From assembly GCF_900129025.1 (NCBI RefSeq), contig NZ_FQUM01000006.1, positions 334,987 through 398,986 of the forward strand: a stretch of 64,000 nucleotides of DNA. The letters run 5' to 3'. This DNA comes from Mariniphaga anaerophila (GTDB lineage Bacteria > Bacteroidota > Bacteroidia > Bacteroidales > Prolixibacteraceae). This document shows, piece after piece, positions 16,504-24,944 of the stretch. A model generated the notes under the pieces. That model saw nothing but the letters and a program-made list of their open reading frames with translations. It was not told the DNA's origin and ran no database searches. Every line of letters starts with the position of its first letter. Position 1 is the stretch's first letter. A program made the translations under genes and the position numbers.

Positions 16504-17403
16504 ATGAAGCCTCATGTCGTTCTTCTTTTCCTGCTTTTTCTGATCTGCCAGACTTCATCCGGACAAATTTTCAGATACCGACTGAGTGCAAACGCCGGTG
16601 CTTTTTTAGGAGAACCCGGAAAAGCTGAAATAGACTACCCGATGAAGGATGAACTATCCAATCCCGGCAGCGAAGAGTTTTCTCCGGTTTTTAAGCCCGG
16701 CGTTGAACTGGAAATAATGGCTCCTGTTACTCCCGATTTTGAGTTGGGCGTGCAGTTTGGCTATTTGCGCGTTTCGGGTCACACGCCGTCGCCTCCGTTG
16801 TACAACTTCTTTCTGTCCAGATACAACCCTCTTCCCAATAGCTACAAATACCCCGACAAAGCCCTGATTTTTGATACTAACCTGCTGAACATCCTGGGCA
16901 CTGCCCGCTTTTATATTCTACCCGTAAAAAACAACGTCAACATTTTTGCAAAGGCCTTGGCGGGAGTTACATTTACCGGCACCGACTTCACCTTTCACAA
17001 TCCGGTGTACCGGGTGGAATATGATGTTGGAGTACTTTATTCCAGAGGAACCAGAAACAGCGATGACCCAAAGACTGCTGCAATAACCGGTGGATTGGGG
17101 CTTGGAGCCACTTACCGCTTATCAGACAAATTCGATATCTATTTTGACGCAACAGCTCTGCTCGTTAATTCGGACATAGTAAACGGTGTGCCCAACTACA
17201 ACTACATAAACAAAAACGGGCAAACTTCCATGGAGAGAACCAACAGCCCCGCCGCTGTAGCTCAAGCCAGCATTGGCCTTGTTTATTCTGCCATCCCCGA
17301 CCGCAGGTTCAATAAAAGCAATTTTACGCGCTCTTCGAGAATGAACAAAAATATTTTTCATAAAAAAAGGAAAGGAAAACCGTTTTCTAAACGCAGAAAA
17401 TAA
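16504..17403 (+). CDS. outer-membrane beta-barrel protein of unknown function
   Basis: A 299-residue exported protein with a signal peptide (cleavage likely after SSGQ). The mature part is rich in alternating aromatic/hydrophobic strands, such as FELGVQFGYLRVSG, NVNIFAKALAGVTFTG, GGLGLGATYRLSDKFDIYFDATALL and AAVAQASIGLVYSAI. This is typical of small OmpW/OmpA-like barrels used as 'outer membrane beta-barrel' proteins in Bacteroidota. Unusually, it does not end at the last strand but carries a strongly basic tail of about 30 residues (KSNFTRSSRMNKNIFHKKRK...RRK), which might contact LPS, nucleic acid or remain periplasmic. Function unknown. A very strong terminator starts at its stop codon. 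Confidence 0.7.
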   Translation: MKPHVVLLFLLFLICQTSSGQIFRYRLSANAGAFLGEPGKAEIDYPMKDELSNPGSEEFSPVFKPGVELEIMAPVTPDFELGVQFGYLRVSGHTPSPPLYNFFLSRYNPLPNSYKYPDKALIFDTNLLNILGTARFYILPVKNNVNIFAKALAGVTFTGTDFTFHNPVYRVEYDVGVLYSRGTRNSDDPKTAAITGGLGLGATYRLSDKFDIYFDATALLVNSDIVNGVPNYNYINKNGQTSMERTNSPAAVAQASIGLVYSAIPDRRFNKSNFTRSSRMNKNIFHKKRKGKPFSKRRK

Positions 17404-17439
17404 AAGAAGCGGTGAAAACCGTTTTCGCCGCTTCTTTTA
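17401..17439 (+). terminator. strong intrinsic terminator after the barrel gene
   Basis: A 17-bp stem with one G-U pair (17402-17418 with 17422-17438) and a 3-nt loop, flanked by A and T runs. It begins within the stop codon and could also stop transcription from the right. Confidence 0.85.
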
Positions 17440-17595
17440 AAACAAACATTTACCTTCAACCTGCCTCGAACTAACTCAACAATCAACCTATTAAGCCCAC
17501 AAAAAATTCATTCAAGACAATTTAAGACTACGAACAGAAAAAGCCATTGTTTCAATCCTGTTCTTCTTTAACAATTTTTAACCTGTTAAAATGGG

Positions 17596-18513
17596 CTATT
17601 CCAAGCTTTCAAAAACCCTTTCCAGCAAACGTTTCGTTGCAAGAATGCCTTCTTTTTCCGACAACTCGCGACCTTCGTATTCAATTCCAACCCATCCTTT
17701 GTAACCAGAGTCTTTCACTATTTTCATCAACCTGAAGTAGTCTGAACGAGTGTCGTTTCCGTCAGCATCAAAATCATTTGATTTGGCGCTCACCCCTTTG
17801 GCATACGGCATCAGCAATTCAACCCCTTTGTAGCGGTCGAACTCTTCTCCTGTTTCGCGGTTAATAATAAAATTGCCAAAATCGGGCAATGTACCAACAC
17901 GTTTGTGATCAACCATTTTCATCACGCCTGCAAGCCATTCGCCGTGACTGGACCAGCCGCCGTGGTTTTCAACAATTATATTAATACTTTGCTGGTCGCC
18001 GTACTCACAAAGCATACGCAAGCCATCTGCCGCCAGTTTTTGCTGCTCTTCGAAACTACCCTGGCTACCTGCATTTACCCGTATTGAATGGCATCCCAGG
18101 TATTTGGCGGCATCAATCCATTTTTTATGGTTCTCTACTGTTTTCTCACGCTCTGCTTTCTCCGGATGGCCTACCATTCCTTCGCCGTCACACATAATCA
18201 GCACGCTTTTAACGCCTTCGTTTTCACAAATCTTTTTCAGCTCGGCCAGGTATTCCATGTCTTTTGCCTTATCCTTAAAAAACTGGTTGACATACTCCAG
18301 TCCTTTAATTCCGTTTTCTGCAGCAAACCGGGGGAAATCGAGATTTGTCATTTCATTGGCAAACAAAGTTTTGTGCAACGACCACTCAGCCAGCGATATT
18401 TCAAACGGTGACCTTTTTGACGCACAACCTGCAAAAGCAGACGGTAGCAACAGTGTTCCGGCAGATACTGCCATTGTTGTTTTTAAAAATTTTCTACGAG
18501 ATGTGTTGTCCAT
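17596..18513 (-). CDS. Tat-exported sugar phosphate isomerase/epimerase-like TIM-barrel protein
   Basis: A 305-residue protein of the xylose isomerase-like TIM-barrel (AP endonuclease 2) superfamily. It starts with a twin-arginine signal ([20 protein letters not shown]) ending in a lipobox-like AFAGC, so it should be exported folded and may be lipidated. Metal-ligand candidates are Glu in IIVENHGG, Asp in TLPDFGNF, the His-bearing WSSHGEWL and Glu in VGIEYEGR, matching the superfamily's E-D-H-E set. The reaction is unknown; relatives interconvert or cleave keto-sugars. It lies 33 bp downstream of a NagX-like acyltransferase gene on the same strand, probably in one operon. Confidence 0.82.
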   Translation of the reverse strand: MDNTSRRKFLKTTMAVSAGTLLLPSAFAGCASKRSPFEISLAEWSLHKTLFANEMTNLDFPRFAAENGIKGLEYVNQFFKDKAKDMEYLAELKKICENEGVKSVLIMCDGEGMVGHPEKAEREKTVENHKKWIDAAKYLGCHSIRVNAGSQGSFEEQQKLAADGLRMLCEYGDQQSINIIVENHGGWSSHGEWLAGVMKMVDHKRVGTLPDFGNFIINRETGEEFDRYKGVELLMPYAKGVSAKSNDFDADGNDTRSDYFRLMKIVKDSGYKGWVGIEYEGRELSEKEGILATKRLLERVFESLE

Positions 18514-18546
18514 TTTTATCAGATTTAAGTTAAAATTTAAGTACTT

Positions 18547-19677
18547 TCAGATTTTAAAAAATATTCTTTTCCGGTATAAATAGTAGCACAGAAGCCATTC
18601 CAGCGCCAGCACCGTAAGCGAAGTGACCAGCGCCATCAAAAACCCGGGGGCATTAAACCACCCCAAAAATCCGTTGATGAAAATTCCAACAAAACCGTTG
18701 AACCACTGCCCGCCAACTGTATTTGAAAAAAGGTAAATGAATATTGGATTCATGCCAACAATTACAAACGGAAAAATCCAGCCGTTAATTTTTTTTACGT
18801 CGATAAACCAATAACTGAATGCCAGCACCAAAACAGACCAACCGCCCGAAGCAAGCACAAACGAAGAGGTGGAAATGCGTTTAATAATAGGCGTTACAGA
18901 AGTCCAGTGAAGCAAATATCCCGCAGCCAGAATAACCAGGCCGCCAACTAACAGCTTTTTAAGTTTTTCGGAAGCCTTTTTTTCCGACAGAAGCAATTTC
19001 CCGACAACAACACCCCAGATTGTATGAGCCGCTGTTGGAATACAATTGATAGCAACCCATCCGCCGCCCCGATTGATTTTACCCATTAAAACCATATCCA
19101 TCCACGAACCGAAATTGTGGTCTTTCACAAAAGGCTGATTGTATCCGTCCAAAGGAAAAGTGCGGTACAATATTTCGGTAAGCAACAAAAGCCCAAAAGA
19201 GACAACAAGTTGTACCGATGGCTTATACCGCATCAAAAAATAAGCGATTATGATGGTAACAGAAAGCTGGGAAAGTACGTTCCACAGTTCCCAAACCAAC
19301 TCGCGACGATACCCGCAGTGCAGGCCGACGCCAAAAGCCAGCAACAAAATACAACGCTGAATTATATGCCGCGTAATTTTCTGTTTCGAATCTCCCCTTT
19401 TGCGCCTTTTTGCATAAGAAAACGGCATGGCCACACCAACAATAAACATAAAAAAAGGCTGCACCAAATCCCAAAAACGCAAGCCATTCCACGGGTGGTG
19501 ATGAAATTGCTGAAAAAAAGGTTCCAGAAATGTTCCGGCTACAGGTTCTTTTACTAAAACACTCCACAATGCTGTTCCTTCTGCAACGAGCAAAAACATT
19601 ATAATTCCCCTAAAAAAATCAAGCGACAACAAACGGTTTTCGCCTGAGCCCATGTTGGTTTTTGGTTTTGAACTCAT
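18547..19677 (-). CDS. NagX/HGSNAT-like membrane acyltransferase (DUF5009 type)
   Basis: A 376-residue polytopic membrane protein with roughly ten hydrophobic segments. The N-terminal LLSLDFFRGIIMFLLVAEG and WDLVQPFFMFIVGVAMPFS are hallmarks of the family related to heparan-alpha-glucosaminide N-acetyltransferase (NagX, DUF5009/DUF1624), thought to carry acetyl groups across the membrane onto amino sugars. The conserved His-rich loop QFHHHPWNGLRFWDL follows the first segment. The ATG at 19677 (MSSKPKTNMG) is chosen; an in-frame TTG three codons earlier is less likely. It is the first gene of a two-gene unit with the Tat-exported TIM-barrel protein, suggesting a shared sugar substrate outside the cytosol (inference). 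Confidence 0.8.
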   Translation of the reverse strand: MSSKPKTNMGSGENRLLSLDFFRGIIMFLLVAEGTALWSVLVKEPVAGTFLEPFFQQFHHHPWNGLRFWDLVQPFFMFIVGVAMPFSYAKRRKRGDSKQKITRHIIQRCILLLAFGVGLHCGYRRELVWELWNVLSQLSVTIIIAYFLMRYKPSVQLVVSFGLLLLTEILYRTFPLDGYNQPFVKDHNFGSWMDMVLMGKINRGGGWVAINCIPTAAHTIWGVVVGKLLLSEKKASEKLKKLLVGGLVILAAGYLLHWTSVTPIIKRISTSSFVLASGGWSVLVLAFSYWFIDVKKINGWIFPFVIVGMNPIFIYLFSNTVGGQWFNGFVGIFINGFLGWFNAPGFLMALVTSLTVLALEWLLCYYLYRKRIFFKI

Positions 19678-19746
19678 AGGAAACAAAGGATGATTAGTTT
19701 TTATTTTCGAGAACAGGGGCTCCCCGCTTGCAGCCCGCCGCGTTTT

Positions 19747-21387
19747 TTATACGTATTTAAAACGTTTGATGTTCCTTTTAGGTGTTTTTTCAAATTCTTC
19801 ATTCACCAATTCGAAAGTGCTTATTTGCTCATAACGCGGAAGTTCTGCGTTCAGTTTTTTCCTGTTTTCTTCCATTATTGAAGGAAGATCCTCCTTCGAA
19901 ACGCTGTCTGCTCCCATGGCTTCGAAGTCGGGGTAAATCATTGCTACCATTTTATTCTGGCGCTCAGCAACAACACATTCACCCACATACGGGAGGTTGC
20001 AAATTCTGGCCTCAATCTCTTCAGGGTAAATATTTTGTCCGGAAGGCCCCAAAATCATATTTTTTGAACGCCCCCTGATAAAAATAAAATTGTCCTTATC
20101 AATTACCCCCAGGTCACCGGTTCTCAACCACCCATCTTCAGTGAAAGCTTCTTTGGTTGCCTGTTCATTTTTGAAATAGCCGGTCATTACGTTATCGCCG
20201 GTCACCTGAATTTCTCCCACCACATTATAAGGATCTTCTGAATCTATCCTCACTTTCATACGGTCTACCAACTGGCCGGCGGACGACCGCGCGGTTTTGT
20301 TCCATGCAGCGTAACTAACAAGCGGGCCACATTCTGTCATTCCGTAACCAACAGTAAGCTCAAATTTTATACGGCGGAAAAACTCTTCAACTTCGGAGCT
20401 GAGCGGAGCACCACCAATAACAATCTCGAAAAATCTTCCTCCAAATGTTTCGGTAAGTTTTTCCTTAATTTTTTTCAGCAAAATATTCTGAATTACCGGA
20501 GTCTTCAACAAAACCTTCATTATAGGTTTTTCGATGGTGGGTAAAATTTTCTTTTTATAAATTTTTTCAATAATTAGCGGAACCGAAAGAATCAGGTGCG
20601 GTTTTACTTCGCTAAATACCTTTGTAATAACTGCCGGAGAAGGCATCCGACTCAAGAAGGTAATGTGGCAGCCCAAAGTAACCGGAAACAAAAAGTCGAA
20701 CAACAACCCGTAAACATGAGCCATTGGCAGAAACGAAACAAGCTGGTGTCCAGGCAGAAGCGGCATATGCTCGCGTGCATAAATAATGTTTGAAAACAAA
20801 CTCCTTTCCGGAATCTGCACCCCTTTGGTAAACCCAGATGTACCAGAAGTATAAGAGATAATACAGATTTCTTCGCGTTCCCAGTCCTCAAATTTAAAAT
20901 TCTCTTTTTTTAGTTGATTTTCTTTATAGTACTGAAAGGCATCTGCCAATTTGTACTGAACATTTTCATCTTTGGCTGCATGTAACGAAAAATCTTCCAA
21001 AACCAGAACTGCCTGTAGCTTTTCTGCATTTTCGAAATCAATTTTTTCGAGCTGCGGTTTAGCTGCAAACACAAGTTTTGCCTCTGAATGGTTAATAATA
21101 TGGTTGGTGTTAACTTCGTTAAAATCGGGCAAAATAGGGACAATAACAATTCCGGAAGAAAGAGCAGACAGAAACACAGCTCCCCAGTTAGCGGAATTTC
21201 TTCCGAGCACTGCAATTTTATCGCCACGCTGCAACCCAGAAAGTTGGTAAAACAAATGCAACGATTTTATGGTTGTTGCAATATCGCTGAATTTGAAATC
21301 GCTCCCCTCATAATCTGAAAATACAAAACTATCCCAGTTTTTTCTGAACGATTCTGTATAAAGATTTGATAATGTTTGACTTGCCAT
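19747..21387 (-). CDS. AMP-forming acyl-CoA synthetase (long-chain fatty acid ligase type)
   Basis: A 546-residue ANL-superfamily adenylating enzyme. The ATP loop is YTSGTSGFTKGV (around residues 179-190), the adenine motif VGYGMTECGP, the hinge Asp motif GWLRTGDLG, and the catalytic C-terminal Lys lies in KTPKRNIKRF. It activates a carboxylic acid to acyl-AMP and then acyl-CoA. The SFLPMAHVYG motif and general pattern fit long-chain fatty acyl-CoA synthetases, although an acyl-ACP or aryl substrate cannot be excluded. No neighbour of fatty acid metabolism is present. It is transcribed divergently from the DUF4271 gene, with a -7 box 24 bp upstream. Confidence 0.88.
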   Translation of the reverse strand: MASQTLSNLYTESFRKNWDSFVFSDYEGSDFKFSDIATTIKSLHLFYQLSGLQRGDKIAVLGRNSANWGAVFLSALSSGIVIVPILPDFNEVNTNHIINHSEAKLVFAAKPQLEKIDFENAEKLQAVLVLEDFSLHAAKDENVQYKLADAFQYYKENQLKKENFKFEDWEREEICIISYTSGTSGFTKGVQIPERSLFSNIIYAREHMPLLPGHQLVSFLPMAHVYGLLFDFLFPVTLGCHITFLSRMPSPAVITKVFSEVKPHLILSVPLIIEKIYKKKILPTIEKPIMKVLLKTPVIQNILLKKIKEKLTETFGGRFFEIVIGGAPLSSEVEEFFRRIKFELTVGYGMTECGPLVSYAAWNKTARSSAGQLVDRMKVRIDSEDPYNVVGEIQVTGDNVMTGYFKNEQATKEAFTEDGWLRTGDLGVIDKDNFIFIRGRSKNMILGPSGQNIYPEEIEARICNLPYVGECVVAERQNKMVAMIYPDFEAMGADSVSKEDLPSIMEENRKKLNAELPRYEQISTFELVNEEFEKTPKRNIKRFKYV

Positions 21388-21410
21388 TGTATTAAATTTT
21401 AAAATCCGGT

Positions 21411-21418
21411 CAAATGTA
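21411..21418 (-). promoter_or_regulatory. -7 promoter box (TACATTTG) for the acyl-CoA synthetase
   Basis: Exact minus-strand TAnnTTTG, 23 bp before the ATG at 21387. Confidence 0.5.
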
Positions 21419-21596
21419 GAAAAAAATAGAAACTAAAACCACCATTTGAGATAGATGTTAATATGCCACCAATCTAAATATCTAAAAAAAAACACAACAA
21501 ACAAAGCCTGCTCTCAAAACTGAATGCAATTTTTTAAAATTTTTTTGTGTACATCGAAATTCGGCTGCAATCGGAATAGGATCAATAATCAATTGG

Positions 21597-21604
21597 TATC
21601 TTTG
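21597..21604 (+). promoter_or_regulatory. -7 promoter box (TATCTTTG) for DUF4271-hemD
   Basis: Exact TAnnTTTG ending only 10 nt before the ATG at 21615. If used, the mRNA would have a leader of a few nucleotides. Confidence 0.5.
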
Positions 21605-21614
21605 CCAGACAAAT

Positions 21615-22604
21615 ATGGAACAAGGATTTACATATCAGTATGACACTGTGAGGTCAACTACAACGTTGCCAATCCAACGGCCGTTAGTGCCCAAATCCGG
21701 GGAGCTCAACATTAACCGCTCCCAGCCCGTTCCATTAGCCCCAATTCCCGAACGGGAAACTCAGACACAGAAAGTTGAGCCGGCTGCAGTCGTTAAAAAA
21801 CCTGCCCCGCCAACCCTGTCTCAACAGCGCTATTGGTGGTGGCGACAGGAGAGTAAGTTACTGGTTGGCGATTCACGCTACATGACACCACGTAACGAAC
21901 TTCAACTCGTCACTATTTCAAAAAATGAGAAAGCCGAATTTCACCTGCCTGCACGTCAGATCAACCGTGCAAGTTACGACTGGCTAACCATTTTACTTTT
22001 GATTGCTTTGGTGCTGTTTGCCTCAGTCAAAAAAACCTGGAACAAGTACATTGAAAACTTATTTCATTCGGTTGTTAATTATTCTACATCCATCAGAATG
22101 TTTCAGGAAAAAAACACGTCGGTTTTACAAGGAGCCTTTCAACTCGATATTTTGTTTTACCTGGTTTTTTCAGCATTCGCGTTTCAACTGCTTGTTTTCT
22201 TTAGCATCGACCTGCCATTCGAAAATTTTCAGCTCTTTTTATTTAGCGCCGGACTTGTTATTGTATATTTTTTCGCAAAAAAATTAATATACAGACTGGT
22301 AGGTTTCACTATTGAAAAGACAGGAGAAACCGGCGAGTACTTGTTCAATATGAATAACTTTACCCGAATTGCCGGGGTTATTCTATTTCCGGTGGTTACT
22401 ATTATTGCATTTTACCCGTTCAACAACATTGAATTGCCGGTTACTATCGGAGTAATTTTGATTGCACTAATTTATTTTTTATTGATTATTAGAGGATTTG
22501 TAATTTTATTGAAGAAACAATTTTCAATATTTTATCTCTTTTTATACTTTTGTACCCTTGAATTTGTACCCTTGGTATTACTATACAAAATTTTAGTGTT
22601 GTAA
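21615..22604 (+). CDS. DUF4271 membrane protein
   Basis: A 329-residue protein with a ~125-residue polar, proline-rich N-terminal region and then about seven to eight transmembrane helices (from YDWLTILLLIALVLFASVKK to the C-terminal TLEFVPLVLLYKILVL). It matches the Bacteroidota-specific DUF4271 family, whose genes regularly precede hemD; the same arrangement is seen here, with hemD 34 bp downstream. Function is unknown; the conserved neighbourhood hints at tetrapyrrole or respiratory membrane biology. The N-terminal segment contains WWWRQESKLLVGDSRYMTPRNEL, which may be a conserved membrane-proximal element. The ATG lies directly after a promoter box, so the message would be nearly leaderless. 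Confidence 0.85.
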   Translation: MEQGFTYQYDTVRSTTTLPIQRPLVPKSGELNINRSQPVPLAPIPERETQTQKVEPAAVVKKPAPPTLSQQRYWWWRQESKLLVGDSRYMTPRNELQLVTISKNEKAEFHLPARQINRASYDWLTILLLIALVLFASVKKTWNKYIENLFHSVVNYSTSIRMFQEKNTSVLQGAFQLDILFYLVFSAFAFQLLVFFSIDLPFENFQLFLFSAGLVIVYFFAKKLIYRLVGFTIEKTGETGEYLFNMNNFTRIAGVILFPVVTIIAFYPFNNIELPVTIGVILIALIYFLLIIRGFVILLKKQFSIFYLFLYFCTLEFVPLVLLYKILVL

Positions 22605-22638
22605 CCAATGGGTATAATTAAACTAAAATAAGAGCATT

Positions 22639-23388
22639 TTGAAAGTCAGGAGCATATTGGTATCACAACCAGAACCAACAACGGCAAAATCACCCTACTT
22701 TGATCTGGCCGAAAAAAACAATATCAAGATTGATTTCAGGCCATTTATTCAAGTTGAAGGTGTTACTGCAAAAGAATTCCGGCAAACCCGTATTCACATT
22801 CTGGAACATACGGCAGTTATTTTTACCAGCCGGACCGCAATCGACCATTTTTTCAGGATTAGTCAGGATCTTCGCCTTACTATTCCTGATAGTATGAAAT
22901 ACTTCTGCATGTCAGAAGCAACGGCTTATTATCTTCAGAAATACATCGTGTACCGAAAACGGAAAATCTTTTTCGGAAATGGAAAATTTGCTGATTTAAC
23001 CACCCTCATGAAAAAGCACAAAGATGAAAAATTCTTAGTGCCATTGTCTGATATTCACAAACAGGAAATACCTGAACTGCTCGATAAAGGCGGCTTTAAA
23101 TACACCAAAGCCATTTTATACCGTACAGTAAGCAGCGACTTGTCAGATTTACGGGATGTTAACTACGATATTTTGGTATTTTTCAGTCCATCGGGAATAA
23201 AATCGTTGTTCCAAAATTTCCCTGATTTTCAGCAAAACGACACACGAATTGCGTGCTTTGGCCCAACCACAGCACAGGCAGTCCGCGAGGCCGGGTTAAA
23301 ACTGGATATTGAAGCTCCTACTGCCCAGGCTCCGTCGATGACAATGGCTCTTGAGCAATACATCAAAAAAGAAAACAAAGGCAACTAA
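22639..23388 (+). CDS. hemD: uroporphyrinogen-III synthase
   Basis: A 249-residue cytosolic enzyme that cyclises hydroxymethylbilane to uroporphyrinogen III with inversion of ring D, the branch point to heme and siroheme. It shows the HemD double alpha/beta domain. The N-terminal strand is KVRSILVSQPEP, followed by AVIFTSRTAIDHF, the linker FLVPLSDIH, then LYRTVSSDL and the second-domain blocks DILVFFSPSGIKSLF and RIACFGPTTAQAVREAGL. Sequence conservation in this family is low, but these blocks are diagnostic. The start is a TTG at 22639: it gives the full first strand, and no ATG exists before residue 86. It is co-transcribed with the DUF4271 gene. Confidence 0.9.
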   Translation: MKVRSILVSQPEPTTAKSPYFDLAEKNNIKIDFRPFIQVEGVTAKEFRQTRIHILEHTAVIFTSRTAIDHFFRISQDLRLTIPDSMKYFCMSEATAYYLQKYIVYRKRKIFFGNGKFADLTTLMKKHKDEKFLVPLSDIHKQEIPELLDKGGFKYTKAILYRTVSSDLSDLRDVNYDILVFFSPSGIKSLFQNFPDFQQNDTRIACFGPTTAQAVREAGLKLDIEAPTAQAPSMTMALEQYIKKENKGN

Positions 23389-23401
23389 ATAGAAAAATAT
23401 A

Positions 23402-23409
23402 TACCTTTG
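23402..23409 (+). promoter_or_regulatory. -7 promoter box (TACCTTTG) between hemD and rnpA
   Basis: Exact TAnnTTTG directly before the hairpin at 23410-23442. It could start an rnpA transcript whose first bases form, or disrupt, that hairpin. Confidence 0.45.
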
Positions 23410-23445
23410 AAAGGCTGTCTGCGCACAAAGCAGACGGCCTTTTTT
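23410..23445 (+). terminator. intrinsic terminator/leader hairpin between hemD and rnpA
   Basis: A 13-bp stem with one G-U pair (23410-23422 with 23430-23442, 7-nt loop) and a run of six T's (23440-23445) sit 22 bp after the hemD stop and only 7 bp before the rnpA ATG. It should end the hemD message; reads entering from upstream would seldom reach rnpA. Confidence 0.75.
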
Positions 23446-23452
23446 GTACTTC

Positions 23453-23869
23453 ATGGAAAATTCATCAGAGAACATACCAACTACTCCTCATTTTTCGCTG
23501 AAAAAGAAAGAGCGCCTGTGTGGCAAAAAAGAAATGGACAAACTTTTTTCAGAGGGAGAAACATTCTTATTCTACCCGCTCAAAGTTGTCCATACTGAAA
23601 TTAGCTTTCAGGAACCATTCCTTGCCAAAGTTGGTTTTGCCGTCAGCAAAAAGCTATTTAAAAGGGCAGTGCGGCGTAACTTAATAAAACGCCGCATGCG
23701 CGAAGCTTACCGACTAAACAAGCACCTGCTGACACCAGACGAACTGTCGACAAAAAAAGCCATCTTCTTTATTTACGTCAGCAAGGAAGTTCTGAGCTTC
23801 AAAACCATTGAAAAGGCCATGAAGAAAAGCTTGTCTTCGTTGGCCGAGAGCATCAATTCGGTTCCATAA
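23453..23869 (+). CDS. rnpA: ribonuclease P protein component
   Basis: A 138-residue basic protein, the RNA-binding subunit that assists the RNase P ribozyme in cutting tRNA 5' leaders. It has the family blocks KKKERLCGKKEMDKLFSEG at the N-terminus, VGFAVSKKLFKRAVRRN, and the RNR motif KRAVRRNLIKRRMREAYR. The ATG at 23453 is chosen; an in-frame TTG three codons upstream overlaps the terminator T-run. It is not next to rpmH, as in the classic order, but follows hemD, a common Bacteroidota arrangement. Its 3' end overlaps the convergent DAHP synthase gene by 17 bp. Confidence 0.95.
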   Translation: MENSSENIPTTPHFSLKKKERLCGKKEMDKLFSEGETFLFYPLKVVHTEISFQEPFLAKVGFAVSKKLFKRAVRRNLIKRRMREAYRLNKHLLTPDELSTKKAIFFIYVSKEVLSFKTIEKAMKKSLSSLAESINSVP

Positions 23870-24944
23870 TTTCGGTCTGCATCCGAACAGAATCTTCGTG
23901 AATAAGCTGAAACAGAATTTTCACAAAAGTCTCGTTCAAATCCAGCTTTGTTCCGGTTTTTACCCGGTTTTCCATTAACTGAGCCCACCGGTTTATTTGC
24001 AACGCAGTAACGTTGTTTTCCTTTTTATACTTTCCTATTTCTTTTACAATAGTCACCCTGGAAGCAAGCAACTCCAGCAATTCTGAATCAATGGCGTCAA
24101 TCCGGCTTCTGAGCATATCCAAACGATTTTCGAACTCCGGGTTATTTGCCGACTGATGTCTGATAACAAGTCGGTCGAGCAGTTTGGCCAAATCGGCCGG
24201 CGTAACCTGCTGGGCAGCATCACTCAATGCACACGACGGGTCGATATGAGACTCAAGCATGAGCCCTTCCATTCCCATGTCAAATGCTTTTTGTGCGATT
24301 TCAAAAAGCAATTCCCTTTTTCCGGCAATGTGGCTTGGGTCGCAAATAATTGGCAAATTCGGCATTAAACGACGCAACTCAATTACTGTTTTCCAATTGG
24401 GGTAGTTGCGGTAAACCGTTTCTCTAAATGGGGTGAACCCACGATGAATGGCTACAATATTTTTTATTCCGGCCTGGTAAATACGCTCAATTGCGCCCAC
24501 CCACAACTGCACATCGGGGTTAACCGGATTTTTAATCATTACCACTGCGTTACTGCCTTTTACAACGTCTGCAATTTCCTGCACTACAAACGGACTGGCA
24601 GTTGAACGTGCTCCGATCCAAATTACATCAAGCCCGGCTTTCAAAGCCTCTTCGGTGTGTTGCGCATTAGCAACTTCGGTACCAACAGGCAATCCGGTTT
24701 CCTGTTTTACGGTTTGTAACCATTTCAGCCCGATTGAACCAACTCCTTCGAATGAACCCGGACGCGTACGAGGTTTCCACACACCTCCCCGATAAACAAA
24801 TACACGCGGATCTTTAGCCAGCAATCTGGCTGTATCAAGAGCTTGTTTTTCAGATTCGAGGCTGCACGGTCCGGAAATAAGGAGTGGGTTGTTAATGTGG
24901 GGCAACCACTCTTTTATCGGATTAATTTCAAATTTTGTACTCAT
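23853..24944 (-). CDS. bifunctional DAHP synthase (type I-beta) / chorismate mutase
   Basis: A 363-residue fusion. Residues ~1-265 form the KDO8PS-like (I-beta) DAHP synthase, the first shikimate-pathway step. It carries ISGPCSLES (PEP loop), YRGGVWKPRTRPGSFEG, WIGARSTASPF, VMIKNPVNPD, AIHRGF and CDPSHIAGKR (metal ligand region). Residues ~275-363 are an AroQ-type chorismate mutase (LDMLRSRIDAIDSELLELLASRV...IGKYKK). The same C-terminal fusion is known from Prevotella, where the mutase domain gives allosteric control by prephenate. Translation is coupled to tyrA: the ATG overlaps the tyrA stop by 4 bp. The operon appears controlled by the aromatic-codon attenuator upstream of tyrA. The 3' end overlaps rnpA. 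Confidence 0.93.
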   Translation of the reverse strand: MSTKFEINPIKEWLPHINNPLLISGPCSLESEKQALDTARLLAKDPRVFVYRGGVWKPRTRPGSFEGVGSIGLKWLQTVKQETGLPVGTEVANAQHTEEALKAGLDVIWIGARSTASPFVVQEIADVVKGSNAVVMIKNPVNPDVQLWVGAIERIYQAGIKNIVAIHRGFTPFRETVYRNYPNWKTVIELRRLMPNLPIICDPSHIAGKRELLFEIAQKAFDMGMEGLMLESHIDPSCALSDAAQQVTPADLAKLLDRLVIRHQSANNPEFENRLDMLRSRIDAIDSELLELLASRVTIVKEIGKYKKENNVTALQINRWAQLMENRVKTGTKLDLNETFVKILFQLIHEDSVRMQTEIMEPN

